NCBI RefSeq assembly: GCF_012931685.1
Contig: NZ_JABANC010000003.1
Span: forward strand, 248,001-312,000
Source of the DNA: Hanstruepera ponticola
GTDB taxonomy: Bacteria > Bacteroidota > Bacteroidia > Flavobacteriales > Flavobacteriaceae
Length of the DNA: 64,000 bases
Direction: 5' to 3'
In this document: positions 36,103 through 44,504 of the stretch, one piece after another
Layout: every line of letters starts with the position of its first letter
How positions within the stretch are numbered: position 1 is the stretch's first letter
Notes under the pieces: generated by a model
Told to the model about the DNA's origin: nothing
The model's database searches: none
The model's input: only the letters and a program-made list of their open reading frames with translations
Made by a program: the position numbers and the translations under genes

Positions 36103-37266
36103 TCAAGTATTTATTAATTTTAATGAATATTTTTCATTATTTATAAAAACGAAATCGTTTTCGTAATTCAAATAAATAGGCTGAAAATCGTTTGTTAACA
36201 CCTTATGTTCTTTGGCATCTAGTTCCCGATGTCCATAAAATCCATTTAGCCTTTCAATTTTTTCAATTTTCGGTACAAACAACACATTTCCTTCAGACAA
36301 AATTTCCTTATACTGTATTCCGATATCTACTATTTCAAATTTTTCATCTTTGAATACCGAAGCATTTCTAATGATTATATCAAAAAACGATTTTTCGTTA
36401 TTTGGAATGTTTAAATATGGCTCAAAACCCTCGCCTGATATAGTGTTATTGAAAATGTAATCAATAGCTAATAACAACGATTGATAGATAAAGAATCTTG
36501 TTGTTTCTCTTGAATAATCATCTTTAAAATGACCAGCTTCAAACAATACGGTTACAGATCCTAAACTCTGAAAAGTATCGCCCACACAGTTAATGTTAAA
36601 GGAATCGTCATAAATTCCAACCTGACCTGGAATCTGATTCTGCAAAATAGTATTCAAAAATGAAATAATCTCCATGGCTTTCTTTCTCGTATCTGTAATA
36701 GAACGTTCTTCATCTTCTGAAGGTGCCAAAAAAGAAACGGTTGCTGATTTATTGGTTGCACCTACCCCAAAAATAGTACGTTGCCCGTGCAAATTAAAAC
36801 AATAATGCGGCATGAAATCATCATAAACTGATTTCAAGATACGAGACTCTGGCTGCGTTAAATCTTGAGCATCCCTGTTCAAATCAACTTCGTTAGCATT
36901 TACTCGCGTGTAAGCTCTTGCACCATCTGGGTTTAGTATAGGAATTATAGTAATGGTACACGAAGTTCCAACAGAATTGAATAAATCGTCATTAGCGCTC
37001 AACGTGTTCAGTAAATCAAAAAGCGCTTTAGTTGTTGTAGATTCGTTTCCATGCATTTGCGACCAAAGAAGAATTCGTTTACTCCCGGTTCCAAATTTTA
37101 TAGCATGTATTTCTTCTCCTTTTACTGAATGACCAATAGTTGAAACTTCAAACTTATTAGACAATTCTTTTATTAAAGTTAAGACATGATCATTACAAAT
37201 GTATCTATGAAATAAACGCGTTTCCTTGTGATTATCAAATAGTGATTTTAGGTTTTTAACTTGCAT
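36103..37266 (-). CDS. M14-family zinc carboxypeptidase-like protein
   Basis: The 387-residue protein has the M14 metal motif H72-x2-E75 in QMHGNEST, substrate-binding NPDGARAYTRVNANEVDLNRD, third ligand His in NLHGQRTIFG, and a likely catalytic Glu in LFEAGHFKDDYSRETTR. There is no signal peptide, so it is predicted cytoplasmic. Members trim C-terminal or amidated residues from peptides or peptidoglycan fragments; the substrate here is unknown. The last 110 residues form a separate, unassigned domain. It is divergent from an Xre regulator, with palindromes in the shared spacer. Confidence 0.85.
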   Translation of the reverse strand: MQVKNLKSLFDNHKETRLFHRYICNDHVLTLIKELSNKFEVSTIGHSVKGEEIHAIKFGTGSKRILLWSQMHGNESTTTKALFDLLNTLSANDDLFNSVGTSCTITIIPILNPDGARAYTRVNANEVDLNRDAQDLTQPESRILKSVYDDFMPHYCFNLHGQRTIFGVGATNKSATVSFLAPSEDEERSITDTRKKAMEIISFLNTILQNQIPGQVGIYDDSFNINCVGDTFQSLGSVTVLFEAGHFKDDYSRETTRFFIYQSLLLAIDYIFNNTISGEGFEPYLNIPNNEKSFFDIIIRNASVFKDEKFEIVDIGIQYKEILSEGNVLFVPKIEKIERLNGFYGHRELDAKEHKVLTNDFQPIYLNYENDFVFINNEKYSLKLINT

Positions 37267-37284
37267 ATTAAAATTTAATATTCA

Positions 37285-37292
37285 CAAAGGTA
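37285..37292 (-). promoter_or_regulatory. Putative -7 box for the M14 peptidase gene
   Basis: Minus-strand TACCTTTG fits TAnnTTTG, 18 bp ahead of the ATG at 37266. The palindrome at 37305-37318 lies 12 bp further upstream, where it would cover the -33 region. Confidence 0.5.
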
Positions 37293-37304
37293 AACATTTG
37301 ATAT

Positions 37305-37318
37305 TTTACAATTGTAAA
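37305..37318. promoter_or_regulatory. 14-bp perfect palindrome, putative operator
   Basis: TTTACAATTGTAAA is its own reverse complement. Its core TTACAnnTGTAA occurs again at 37519-37530. It lies between the divergent M14 peptidase and Xre regulator genes and is a candidate binding site for the Xre protein. Confidence 0.5.
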
Positions 37319-37518
37319 CATGCTGTTTCTTTAAAATTGATACAATGTTAAACAAATAACCAAACAGGCATCTTATTAAATTAAAGAAAATGCAATAACA
37401 AAAATATAACGAATATAAATAATTGTTATTCAATTTTTTATCAAACATTATATAAAGTTTATAATTATATATAAAACACATATTATTGCTAATTATAGCT
37501 ACTAAAAATAATATTTCA

Positions 37519-37530
37519 TTACATTTGTAA
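37519..37530. promoter_or_regulatory. Second TTACAnnTGTAA palindrome over the xre -7 box
   Basis: TTACATTTGTAA contains the -7 box TACATTTG (37520-37527) for the Xre gene that starts at 37559. A regulator bound here would block RNA polymerase, which suggests autorepression. Confidence 0.5.
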
Positions 37531-37558
37531 CACCTCAAGCCACAAATTTAAGTTTACA

Positions 37559-37924
37559 ATGATAAACAGTAGAGATTTTTCAAAAAGACTAGAAAAAGTA
37601 ATTGATTTTTATGGTGAAACCGCATCGTCTTTTGCAGAAAAAATTGGCGTACAACGATCAAGCATTTCACATATTCTTTCTGGTAGAAATAAACCAAGTT
37701 TAGATTTTGTTATGAAAGTTTTATCCTCCTATCCTGAAGTAGAATTGTATTGGCTTTTAAACGGAAAAGGAAATTTTCCAAAAATGGTAGAACCTACTAT
37801 TTCAAAAAATGAAAGTAGCGAACATCAAAATTCTTTTCAAAAACAAATCACAAGCGACCAAGATATTGAACGCATTGTCATTTTTTTTAAAGATGGTACT
37901 TTTAAAAATTTCACTAACTTTTGA
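37559..37924 (+). CDS. Xre-family helix-turn-helix regulator
   Basis: A 121-residue protein with an N-terminal HTH_3 domain (about 8-62): SSFAEKIGVQRSSISHILSGRNKPSLDFV. It is followed by LYWLLNGKGNFPK, a common ending of this type in flavobacteria, and a polar C-terminal tail of 50 residues with no known domain. It probably represses its own promoter and the divergent M14 peptidase gene through the two palindromes in the spacer (inference). No toxin partner is seen next to it, so it does not look like an antitoxin. Confidence 0.9.
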   Translation: MINSRDFSKRLEKVIDFYGETASSFAEKIGVQRSSISHILSGRNKPSLDFVMKVLSSYPEVELYWLLNGKGNFPKMVEPTISKNESSEHQNSFQKQITSDQDIERIVIFFKDGTFKNFTNF

Positions 37925-37971
37925 TTCTATATTTAATTATTAAATGATTTCTTATTAGTTATTCCAATTGA

Positions 37972-37987
37972 TAGTTTTGTAATTTTG
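37972..37987 (+). promoter_or_regulatory. Two adjoining -7 boxes ahead of the small lipoprotein gene
   Basis: TAGTTTTG (37972-37979) and TAATTTTG (37980-37987) both fit TAnnTTTG and abut each other, 14-29 bp before the ATG at 38002. Confidence 0.45.
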
Positions 37988-38001
37988 TGAAAATATTTTA
38001 A

Positions 38002-38373
38002 ATGAAACCCCTTTATTACTTTTTATTATTATTGAGTTTAACTGGCTGTTATCAGATAGAACGCAATTGTCAAGATTATCAATTAGGAACTTTTAAAAGT
38101 GAAGTCAATATTAACGACTCACTTTATGTATCGTCATTTACCAGAACCAAAACACTCCAAATAGAAACGTATAACAATAAAGTCGATTCTTCTCAAGTAC
38201 GTTGGATTAATGACTGTGAGGCTATTTTTAAAACAATCAACCCAAAAAATAGAGTTGAAAAAAAAGATATCCATTTAAAAATATTAACAACCACTGATTC
38301 AAGCTATACATTTGAATATTCATATGTGGGTGATAAAATAAAACAAAAAGGTGTCGCAATAAAATTGAACTAA
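38002..38373 (+). CDS. Small lipoprotein, unknown function
   Basis: A 123-residue lipoprotein with lipobox SLTGC (Cys16) after a short signal peptide. The mature part holds CQDYQLGTFKSE, TRTKTLQIE and RWINDCEAIFKTI, a pattern of small Bacteroidota envelope proteins that some genomes mislabel as DNA topoisomerase IV. There is no topoisomerase feature here. Its stop is 1 bp before the terC-like start, so the two are co-transcribed. Confidence 0.78.
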   Translation: MKPLYYFLLLLSLTGCYQIERNCQDYQLGTFKSEVNINDSLYVSSFTRTKTLQIETYNNKVDSSQVRWINDCEAIFKTINPKNRVEKKDIHLKILTTTDSSYTFEYSYVGDKIKQKGVAIKLN

Positions 38374-38374
38374 T

Positions 38375-39163
38375 ATGCTGGACTTTCTGTTGACAAGTGA
38401 TGCCATTATAGCATTATTAACTTTAACTTTTTTAGAAATCATATTGGGAATTGACAATATTGTTTTTATATCAATAGCTGCTAATAAATTACCTGAAAAC
38501 CAACGCGCAAAAGCCACTAATATAGGACTGGTTTTGGCCATGGTACAACGTATAGTTCTGCTATTTTTTGTCTCTTTTCTAATTGGTTTAAAGGAACCTT
38601 TTTATAAGATTGAACTATCTTGGTTGGAAATTGCTATAAGTTGGCAAGCTATCATATTATTTGCTGGAGGGCTGTTTTTAATTTACAAGAGTACATCAGA
38701 AATACGTGAAAAAGTAGAAATGCCAGACCATGATGAAAGTAGAATAAAACAGTCTAAAATCACATCATTATCAAACGCGATTACCCAAATTTTGCTAATA
38801 GATTTTATTTTTTCAATTGATTCAATTCTTACTGCAGTAGGCATGACAAATGGGTTGCACGAAAACCACAATTACAATTTGGTACTTATGATTATTGCCG
38901 TCGTTATTTCAATAATCATTATGATAGCTTTTGCAAACCCCATTAGAAAATTTATCGAGACACACCCAAGTATTCAAATGTTAGGTTTAGCATTTTTAAT
39001 ACTTATTGGTTTTATGCTAATTACAGAAGCTGCTCACTTGTCAGAAACCAAGTTTTTCGACAAAACAGTTGGAGCCATTCCTAAAGGATACCTCTACTTT
39101 GCAATCGCTTTTTCTTTATTTGTTGAGTTTCTTAATTACAAACTTGTTAGAAAGAAAAATTGA
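38375..39163 (+). CDS. TerC-family integral membrane protein
   Basis: The 262-residue protein has about seven to eight helices. It contains the family signatures LEIILGIDNIVFISI near the N-terminus and LLIDFIFSIDSILTAVGM midway, with conserved acidic residues inside helices. TerC/Alx proteins are linked to metal (often manganese) export or to pH and tellurite phenotypes; the sequence does not decide which. No other ter genes lie near it. It is convergent with the alpha/beta hydrolase gene 4 bp away. Confidence 0.88.
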   Translation: MLDFLLTSDAIIALLTLTFLEIILGIDNIVFISIAANKLPENQRAKATNIGLVLAMVQRIVLLFFVSFLIGLKEPFYKIELSWLEIAISWQAIILFAGGLFLIYKSTSEIREKVEMPDHDESRIKQSKITSLSNAITQILLIDFIFSIDSILTAVGMTNGLHENHNYNLVLMIIAVVISIIIMIAFANPIRKFIETHPSIQMLGLAFLILIGFMLITEAAHLSETKFFDKTVGAIPKGYLYFAIAFSLFVEFLNYKLVRKKN

Positions 39164-39167
39164 TTAC

Positions 39168-40154
39168 CTAATCATATAATGCATCCATTTCATCCAAGAA
39201 CTGTATCATTTTCTTGTTCACGATTTCTGATTGATCAATAGATAAAAAATGCCCTGCATTATTAATAACCTCTGCCCTTCCGTAAGGCAATATCTCTTTG
39301 GTCATTCGAACAGTTTTTTCATTGTTTATCATATCATCATCACCTATTAAAACATAAACTGGCATTTTAAGACTTTGTAATTCCCGCTTTGAAAAAGGCA
39401 TCATGTCAATAGTAAATTTATTTATTGAGTCCTTATCAACTGCAATTCTATATTGATCCAAATATGTTTTATTGACATTCCCTGGATTAACAGACATGGT
39501 TTTTAGTGTTTCTTGCATTTGTTTTTCCTTTGATGAAAAAGCATAGATGATATTTTTCAATAAATCAGTGCTTGGTCTCACCCAAATAAATGTTTGAGCA
39601 GGACTCAACAAAATCATACTATTTATTTGACTTTGGTCTTGAAGGGCAATTTTTGTTGCCAACCAACCGCCTCTTGAAGCACCGATAAGATTAAATTTTT
39701 CAAGTTTCAACTTCGCGAAAACCTCATGGTACCATAATGCAATATCGTCGGTTGACTTCATTTCTTTTTCAATAAATGATTTACCAGGCTCCAAAATAAA
39801 ATCAATGGCGTAAATACGATAATCTTGAGCCAAAGCTTCAATATTTGCATACCACATGGTAGAGCTAGCATTCATACCATGCAACAAGACAACTGGCATA
39901 CCGTCTTCTGGGCCTGAAACCACAACATGAGCAGTGCCATAGTTTGTAGGCACATAAAGTTCCTCAAACGGTGTTTTCCATAATTTCAAGGATTCATTAT
40001 ATGCCTCAAAATATGCTTTTTGCTCAAAGTCAGGATTAGATATATAATCTGGCTCCTTTTTATACTTTGAATAATCATCGTTACAACCTATAAAAACCAA
40101 TAACGCTGCAAATAACAATAAAACACTGTTTCTAGTCATTCTAAAAATTTTCAT
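39168..40154 (-). CDS. Lipid-anchored alpha/beta hydrolase
   Basis: A 328-residue lipoprotein (lipobox VFIGC, Cys24) whose mature N-terminus reads CNDDYSKYKK. The alpha/beta-hydrolase fold has the oxyanion segment VVLLHGMNASS, nucleophile Ser in GASRGG, acid Asp in LIGDDDMI and the final His in NAGHFLSID. The triad is complete. It should sit in the envelope and hydrolyse an ester or amide; the substrate is unknown. The start is ATG 40154; a TTG just upstream is in frame. Divergent from mutS2. Confidence 0.86.
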   Translation of the reverse strand: MKIFRMTRNSVLLLFAALLVFIGCNDDYSKYKKEPDYISNPDFEQKAYFEAYNESLKLWKTPFEELYVPTNYGTAHVVVSGPEDGMPVVLLHGMNASSTMWYANIEALAQDYRIYAIDFILEPGKSFIEKEMKSTDDIALWYHEVFAKLKLEKFNLIGASRGGWLATKIALQDQSQINSMILLSPAQTFIWVRPSTDLLKNIIYAFSSKEKQMQETLKTMSVNPGNVNKTYLDQYRIAVDKDSINKFTIDMMPFSKRELQSLKMPVYVLIGDDDMINNEKTVRMTKEILPYGRAEVINNAGHFLSIDQSEIVNKKMIQFLDEMDALYD

Positions 40155-40214
40155 CAAATTTACACAAATAAAAAAGTTTCTTTTTAATCATTAACACATT
40201 CTTTTAACTTATGC

Positions 40215-40222
40215 TAAATTTG
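40215..40222 (+). promoter_or_regulatory. Putative -7 box for mutS2
   Basis: TAAATTTG fits TAnnTTTG, 43 bp ahead of the ATG at 40266; the implied leader is about 37 nt. Confidence 0.45.
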
Positions 40223-40265
40223 CGATAACTATTAAATACTTGGCGGTATTTAACTGAAAATTGCT

Positions 40266-42434
40266 ATGATAAACATTCATAAGAAAACACTTCAGGATTT
40301 GGAATTTGCTGCTGTTTTAGAGCAAGTAAGCGAATTATGCATTACTGCATTAGGCCATGAAATGAGCTTAAACTTAACACCTTACAAGAATAAGGATCAA
40401 GTTGTTCTTGCACTAGGCCTAACCAATGAATACTTATCATCATTTTACAATGAGAACAGAATACCAAACCATGGTTTTGAGCCAATAACCAAGGAATTAC
40501 AATTACTGAAAATTGAGAACACTTATCTAGAGACACATGCCTTAAAAAAAATAGTTTCCATATCGTTGACTACGAATGATATTTTACGCTTTCTCAAAAA
40601 ATTTCACGAGTACTATCCTAAACTTAATGATTACGCTTCCAATATTGAAGTGACTAAAGTTATCATTGAAGAAATAGACAACGTTGTAGATCGATTTAGT
40701 GATGTCAAGGATAGTGCTTCTCCGCATCTTAATGATTTAAGACAGCAAATAAATAAGCTGAAAGCTAGAATAAATCAAAGTTTCACCTCTGCATTAAACA
40801 CCTATCACAATCTAGAATATCTAGACGATATTCGCGAATCGGTCGTGGATAACAAAAGGGTTTTGGCAGTGAAAGCTATGTACAGGCGCAAGGTAAAAGG
40901 CGCCATTATGGGAGGAAGTAAAACCGGAAGTATTGTATATATAGAACCAGAAACAACGCTCCAACACACGCGCGAACTCAATAATTTAGAATACGAAGAA
41001 AATGAAGAAGTCATTCGTATTTTGAAACAACTTACTGACTTTATTCGCCCACACAGAGGTTTATTGGCTAGTTATCAAGATTACCTAACTGAGTTAGATG
41101 TCATTTCGGCAAAAGCAAAATATGCCAAATCCTTAAATGCCATTTTACCAGAAATTACAGAAAATAGGATACTTCATCTTCGTGATGCCTATCATCCCTT
41201 ATTATTTTTAAGCAACAAAAAGAAAAAGGAAAAAACCTATCCGCAATCTATTGAGCTTAAAGAAAACAATAGAATCATTGTTATTTCTGGCCCAAATGCT
41301 GGTGGAAAAAGCATCACTTTAAAAACTGTGGGTTTATTACAGGTTATGTTGCAATCGGGATTATTAATTCCTGTTCATGAACGCAGTGAAGTATTTTTAT
41401 TTGATCGGGTGATTTCTGACATTGGTGATAATCAATCTATTGAAAACCATTTGAGCACATATAGCTATCGCTTAAAACAAATGAACTACTTTTTAAAAAA
41501 GTGCAACAAAAATACCTTGTTTTTAATTGATGAGTTTGGAACTGGTAGTGATCCTGAATTAGGAGGTGCTTTGGCTGAAACATTTTTAGAAGAATTTTAT
41601 AACCGTGAAGCTTTTGGAATTATCACCACGCATTATGCTAATTTAAAAATGTTGGCAAATGAGCTACCAGATATGCAAAATGCCAATATGATGTTTGACG
41701 AAAAAACGCTGGAACCCATTTTTAAACTTGCTTTGGGTCAAGCAGGAAGTTCTTTTACTTTTGAAGTGGCACAAAAAAACGGTATTCCTTATAGCTTAAT
41801 TAATCGTGCTAAAAAGAAAATTGAACGTGGCAAGGTACGTTTTGACCAAACAATTGCTAAACTTCAAAAGGAACGCTCAAAACTCGAAAAAACCGAGCAA
41901 TCCCTTAAACTCAATGAACGTAAAAAACTGGATGAAGCTGAAAAACTAGAGGAGATCAATTTAAAAATTCAAAAAAAACTCGAAAGCTATCAAGAACTTT
42001 ACGACAGTAATCAACGCCTCATCTATTTAGGACAAAAGGTTAATGATTTGGCAGAAAATTATTTCAACAACAAACAAAAACGGGAGTTGATGAATGAACT
42101 TTTCAAATTGGTACAAATAGAAAATTCTAAGCGTAAAAAAGTTTCTGCCAAACAACAAAAAGTAGAGAAAGTCAAAGCTCAAAAGATTAAACAAGAAGCA
42201 GAAAAGAAAGTTAACGTTATTAGAAAGAAAAAAAAGGAAGCCAAGAAAAAAGAAGCTCTAAAACCTCCTAAACCAAAACCTACTTTAAAAGTTGGTGATC
42301 GCGTTCGACTAGAAGATGGTCGAGCAGTTGGAAGTATTGATAAAATTGAAAAAAATAAAGCTATTGTAAACTATGGCTTATTTACTACTAATGTCAGTAT
42401 TGAGCAACTGGAATTAGTAGAATCCAAGAAATAA
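40266..42434 (+). CDS. mutS2: MutS2-family ATPase without Smr domain
   Basis: The 722-residue protein has a MutS-type core: helical clamp region (about 100-300), Walker A GPNAGGKS at 342-349, Walker B LFLIDEFGTGSDPELG, and the HHY-type THYANLK segment. A long Lys-rich coiled coil follows (about 520-680). A short KOW-like end (VGDRVRLEDGRAVGSI) closes the protein. The C-terminal Smr nuclease domain present in many MutS2 proteins is absent; translation stops cleanly. MutS2 acts on branched DNA or on collided ribosomes. This version should bind and hydrolyse ATP but not cut nucleic acid. Confidence 0.88.
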   Translation: MINIHKKTLQDLEFAAVLEQVSELCITALGHEMSLNLTPYKNKDQVVLALGLTNEYLSSFYNENRIPNHGFEPITKELQLLKIENTYLETHALKKIVSISLTTNDILRFLKKFHEYYPKLNDYASNIEVTKVIIEEIDNVVDRFSDVKDSASPHLNDLRQQINKLKARINQSFTSALNTYHNLEYLDDIRESVVDNKRVLAVKAMYRRKVKGAIMGGSKTGSIVYIEPETTLQHTRELNNLEYEENEEVIRILKQLTDFIRPHRGLLASYQDYLTELDVISAKAKYAKSLNAILPEITENRILHLRDAYHPLLFLSNKKKKEKTYPQSIELKENNRIIVISGPNAGGKSITLKTVGLLQVMLQSGLLIPVHERSEVFLFDRVISDIGDNQSIENHLSTYSYRLKQMNYFLKKCNKNTLFLIDEFGTGSDPELGGALAETFLEEFYNREAFGIITTHYANLKMLANELPDMQNANMMFDEKTLEPIFKLALGQAGSSFTFEVAQKNGIPYSLINRAKKKIERGKVRFDQTIAKLQKERSKLEKTEQSLKLNERKKLDEAEKLEEINLKIQKKLESYQELYDSNQRLIYLGQKVNDLAENYFNNKQKRELMNELFKLVQIENSKRKKVSAKQQKVEKVKAQKIKQEAEKKVNVIRKKKKEAKKKEALKPPKPKPTLKVGDRVRLEDGRAVGSIDKIEKNKAIVNYGLFTTNVSIEQLELVESKK

Positions 42435-42519
42435 TAACATTCAAATTGCGTTCAATTAATTATTATACTACCATAGATTATTTTAATCTCTTTTATTTAT
42501 TCAATAGTATGAGATAGCT

Positions 42520-42527
42520 TATTTTTG
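42520..42527 (+). promoter_or_regulatory. -7 box only 4 bp from a start codon (possible leaderless mRNA)
   Basis: TATTTTTG fits TAnnTTTG. The ATG of the DCC-family gene begins at 42532, about where transcription would start. Confidence 0.45.
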
Positions 42528-42531
42528 TAGT

Positions 42532-42951
42532 ATGCTAGAGTTAATTCCAAGGGAAAAGAAATTGATATTATTTGATGGCGTTTGCAATTTATGCAATTCA
42601 AGCATTCAGTTTGTAATAAACCATGACAAGAAAGACATCTTTTTATTTGCTCCATTACAAAGTAAAATAGGCCAAGAAATAATTTCTCATTTTAAAATAG
42701 ATACGACCAAAACAGATTCTATTATATTATATACTGAAAAAACAGGAATAGATTACAAATCTACCGCAGCTCTTAAAATAGCGTATTATTTAGGGTTTCC
42801 CATAAATTTAGCAAGCATCTTTTTAATTGTTCCGCCAATTATAAGAAATTGGTTTTATGACCTTATTGCACGTAACAGATATAAATGGTTTGGAAAAAAA
42901 AGTGAATGCATGATTCCAACGCCTGAATTAAAATCAAAATTTTTAAATTAG
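42532..42951 (+). CDS. DCC-family thiol-disulfide oxidoreductase-like protein (DUF393)
   Basis: The 139-residue protein opens LILFDGVCNLCNSSIQFVINHD, the D-x-C-x2-C motif that names the DCC family, with a thioredoxin-like fold inferred. The distal part has YLGFPINLA and YDLIARNRYKWFGKKSECMIP, both typical. Redox function is assumed from the CxxC motif; no partner is evident. Transcription may begin at or next to the ATG. Confidence 0.88.
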   Translation: MLELIPREKKLILFDGVCNLCNSSIQFVINHDKKDIFLFAPLQSKIGQEIISHFKIDTTKTDSIILYTEKTGIDYKSTAALKIAYYLGFPINLASIFLIVPPIIRNWFYDLIARNRYKWFGKKSECMIPTPELKSKFLN

Positions 42952-42994
42952 CTTCAATTATATTCGTAATTTTACCTCACCAATCAAAATAATT

Positions 42995-43750
42995 ATGAAA
43001 AATCTACTCTCCTTTATTGTATTGTTGGTTTTTATTACCAACACAGCTTTTTCTCAAGAATTAGAAAATGAAGAAAAAGAAAAAAGAGTTGTTAAAAATG
43101 AAATTTCTTTTGAGGCATTACAATTGGTAAACGGTGTTTATCAAATTTCTTACGAACGTTACATTTGGAACAATTTTTCAGCTGCTTTGGCCGTTGGTTA
43201 TAAGGGTAAAGAAGGTCTTGTTAATTTCTCTGGCCTAGATTATACTGGTCCTAATGGCGGAAGACTTGAAACAAATGATTTATTTTATACTGGCTATCAA
43301 ATTATTCCTGAAATTCGTTATTATTTAAAAAACACATCAAAGGGCAACTTAAACGGGTTTTATTTAGGTCTTTATTTTAAATTTTCTCAATATACATCTG
43401 ATTTAACAGGCAAGTATACCGCAACTGATAATACGCCATACCAGGTTGAATTTGAGGCAAAGTTAAATATCGCATCAACAGGACTTATGATTGGCTACAA
43501 GCTACCTATCACAAAGCGTTTTAATATTGATTTCATTATTGCTGGCCCTGGGGCTGGTGACTATAACTTTAGAATAATTAACAAAAAAGACTTACCTGAT
43601 GAGTTTTATAATAATTTAAATGAGGCACTTGAAGAGTATAGTGTGTTAGACTTTATTAATTCCGACTTTAGATTTTCTAAAGTTGATTCTAGATCAAAAT
43701 TTTCTGCGTTTTCATTTCGTTATGGAATCGCATTAGGCTATACATTTTAA
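42995..43750 (+). CDS. Putative outer-membrane beta-barrel protein
   Basis: The 251-residue protein has a signal peptide ending near ANTAFSQ (about residue 21) and then alternating hydrophobic/aromatic strands, with the last strand FSFRYGIALGYTF ending in Phe, as expected for outer-membrane barrels. It resembles the small porin-like families of Bacteroidota; no substrate can be named. It lies between a DCC protein and a lipoprotein 25 bp downstream, probably co-transcribed with the latter. Confidence 0.75.
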   Translation: MKNLLSFIVLLVFITNTAFSQELENEEKEKRVVKNEISFEALQLVNGVYQISYERYIWNNFSAALAVGYKGKEGLVNFSGLDYTGPNGGRLETNDLFYTGYQIIPEIRYYLKNTSKGNLNGFYLGLYFKFSQYTSDLTGKYTATDNTPYQVEFEAKLNIASTGLMIGYKLPITKRFNIDFIIAGPGAGDYNFRIINKKDLPDEFYNNLNEALEEYSVLDFINSDFRFSKVDSRSKFSAFSFRYGIALGYTF

Positions 43751-43775
43751 CAAATATTAATCATAAAAAATACAA

Positions 43776-44447
43776 ATGAAAAAAGTACTAAATTCAATTT
43801 CAATTTTATTGGTAATAATCACCTTCTCCAGCTGCTCTGGAGTAAAAGTATTAACCTCCTGGAAGTCAGATTCAGTTGATGAAATAAAAGACAACAACTT
43901 CTTAGTAATTGCAAGAACTGATAATAAACAAGCTAGAATTGCATTTGAACAAGAAATTTCAAATCAATTAAGAGAAAGTGGTATGAAAGCTACTGAAAGT
44001 TTTAGGGAGTTACCAAACATGAGTCATGATCAAGAATTAACAGAAGAACAAAAGAAAAATTTTCAACAGTTTTTAGACAATGAAGGATACGACGGAATCG
44101 TTTTAACAGTAATAAAAGACTATCAAGAAAGTACACGAACTACTGAAGATGGTGGTTATTACGCTGGTGCTACCTATTTTCCTTCATATTACCCATCTTA
44201 TTATGGTGGTTTCTACGGTTATTATTATAACCCTTTATCTTATTCCACTTACGGTTCATATGTCCCAAGATCATCAACTACCTATACTGTAAAGACATAT
44301 ATTTTGGAAACAGTAGCTTATGATTTAAATCAAGATGACGGTAAACAATTAGCAGTAGTTGTTACCACTCAAATTGAGGATCCTCAAGATGTACATAAAA
44401 ATGCAGTAGAATACACAAAAAAAATAACTGAAGCATTAAAAAAATAG
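43776..44447 (+). CDS. Lipoprotein, unknown function (DUF4136-like possible)
   Basis: The 223-residue protein has a lipobox FSSC with Cys20. The start of the mature part, VKVLTSWKSDSVDEIKDNNFLVIA, recalls small periplasmic lipoproteins of the DUF4136 kind. A Tyr/Gly/Ser-rich stretch at about 125-175 (many YY and SYY) interrupts the fold and may be a surface loop. It is the last gene before a strong terminator. Confidence 0.75.
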   Translation: MKKVLNSISILLVIITFSSCSGVKVLTSWKSDSVDEIKDNNFLVIARTDNKQARIAFEQEISNQLRESGMKATESFRELPNMSHDQELTEEQKKNFQQFLDNEGYDGIVLTVIKDYQESTRTTEDGGYYAGATYFPSYYPSYYGGFYGYYYNPLSYSTYGSYVPRSSTTYTVKTYILETVAYDLNQDDGKQLAVVVTTQIEDPQDVHKNAVEYTKKITEALKK

Positions 44448-44470
44448 TCTGACACACCCATAATAAAATA

Positions 44471-44504
44471 GAAAAAGGTCTTGAAATATTTCAAGACCTT
44501 TTTC
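44471..44504 (+). terminator. Intrinsic terminator
   Basis: A 14-bp perfect stem (GAAAAAGGTCTTGA / TCAAGACCTTTTTC) with a 6-nt loop, 23 bp after the lipoprotein gene. The A- and T-rich ends allow termination on the plus strand. Confidence 0.88.

Noticed and set aside
37275-37538. 87-codon leftward frame in the xre/M14 spacer
   Set aside because: Its composition is that of AT-rich spacer (runs of Tyr, Asn, Ile, Cys), it covers promoters and palindromes of both flanking genes, and no family resemblance is visible.
37559-37924. Toxin-antitoxin pair at the Xre regulator
   Set aside because: Neither neighbour resembles a toxin: one is a metallopeptidase on the other strand, the other a lipoprotein with its own promoter.
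38002-38373. DNA topoisomerase IV label for the small lipoprotein
   Set aside because: The protein is a 123-residue lipoprotein with no topoisomerase motif; such labels in databases appear to be carried-over errors.
38375-39163. Tellurite resistance operon around the TerC-family gene
   Set aside because: No terA, terB, terD or terZ genes are next to it; the TerB-like tail at 46964 is 8 kb away in an unrelated operon.
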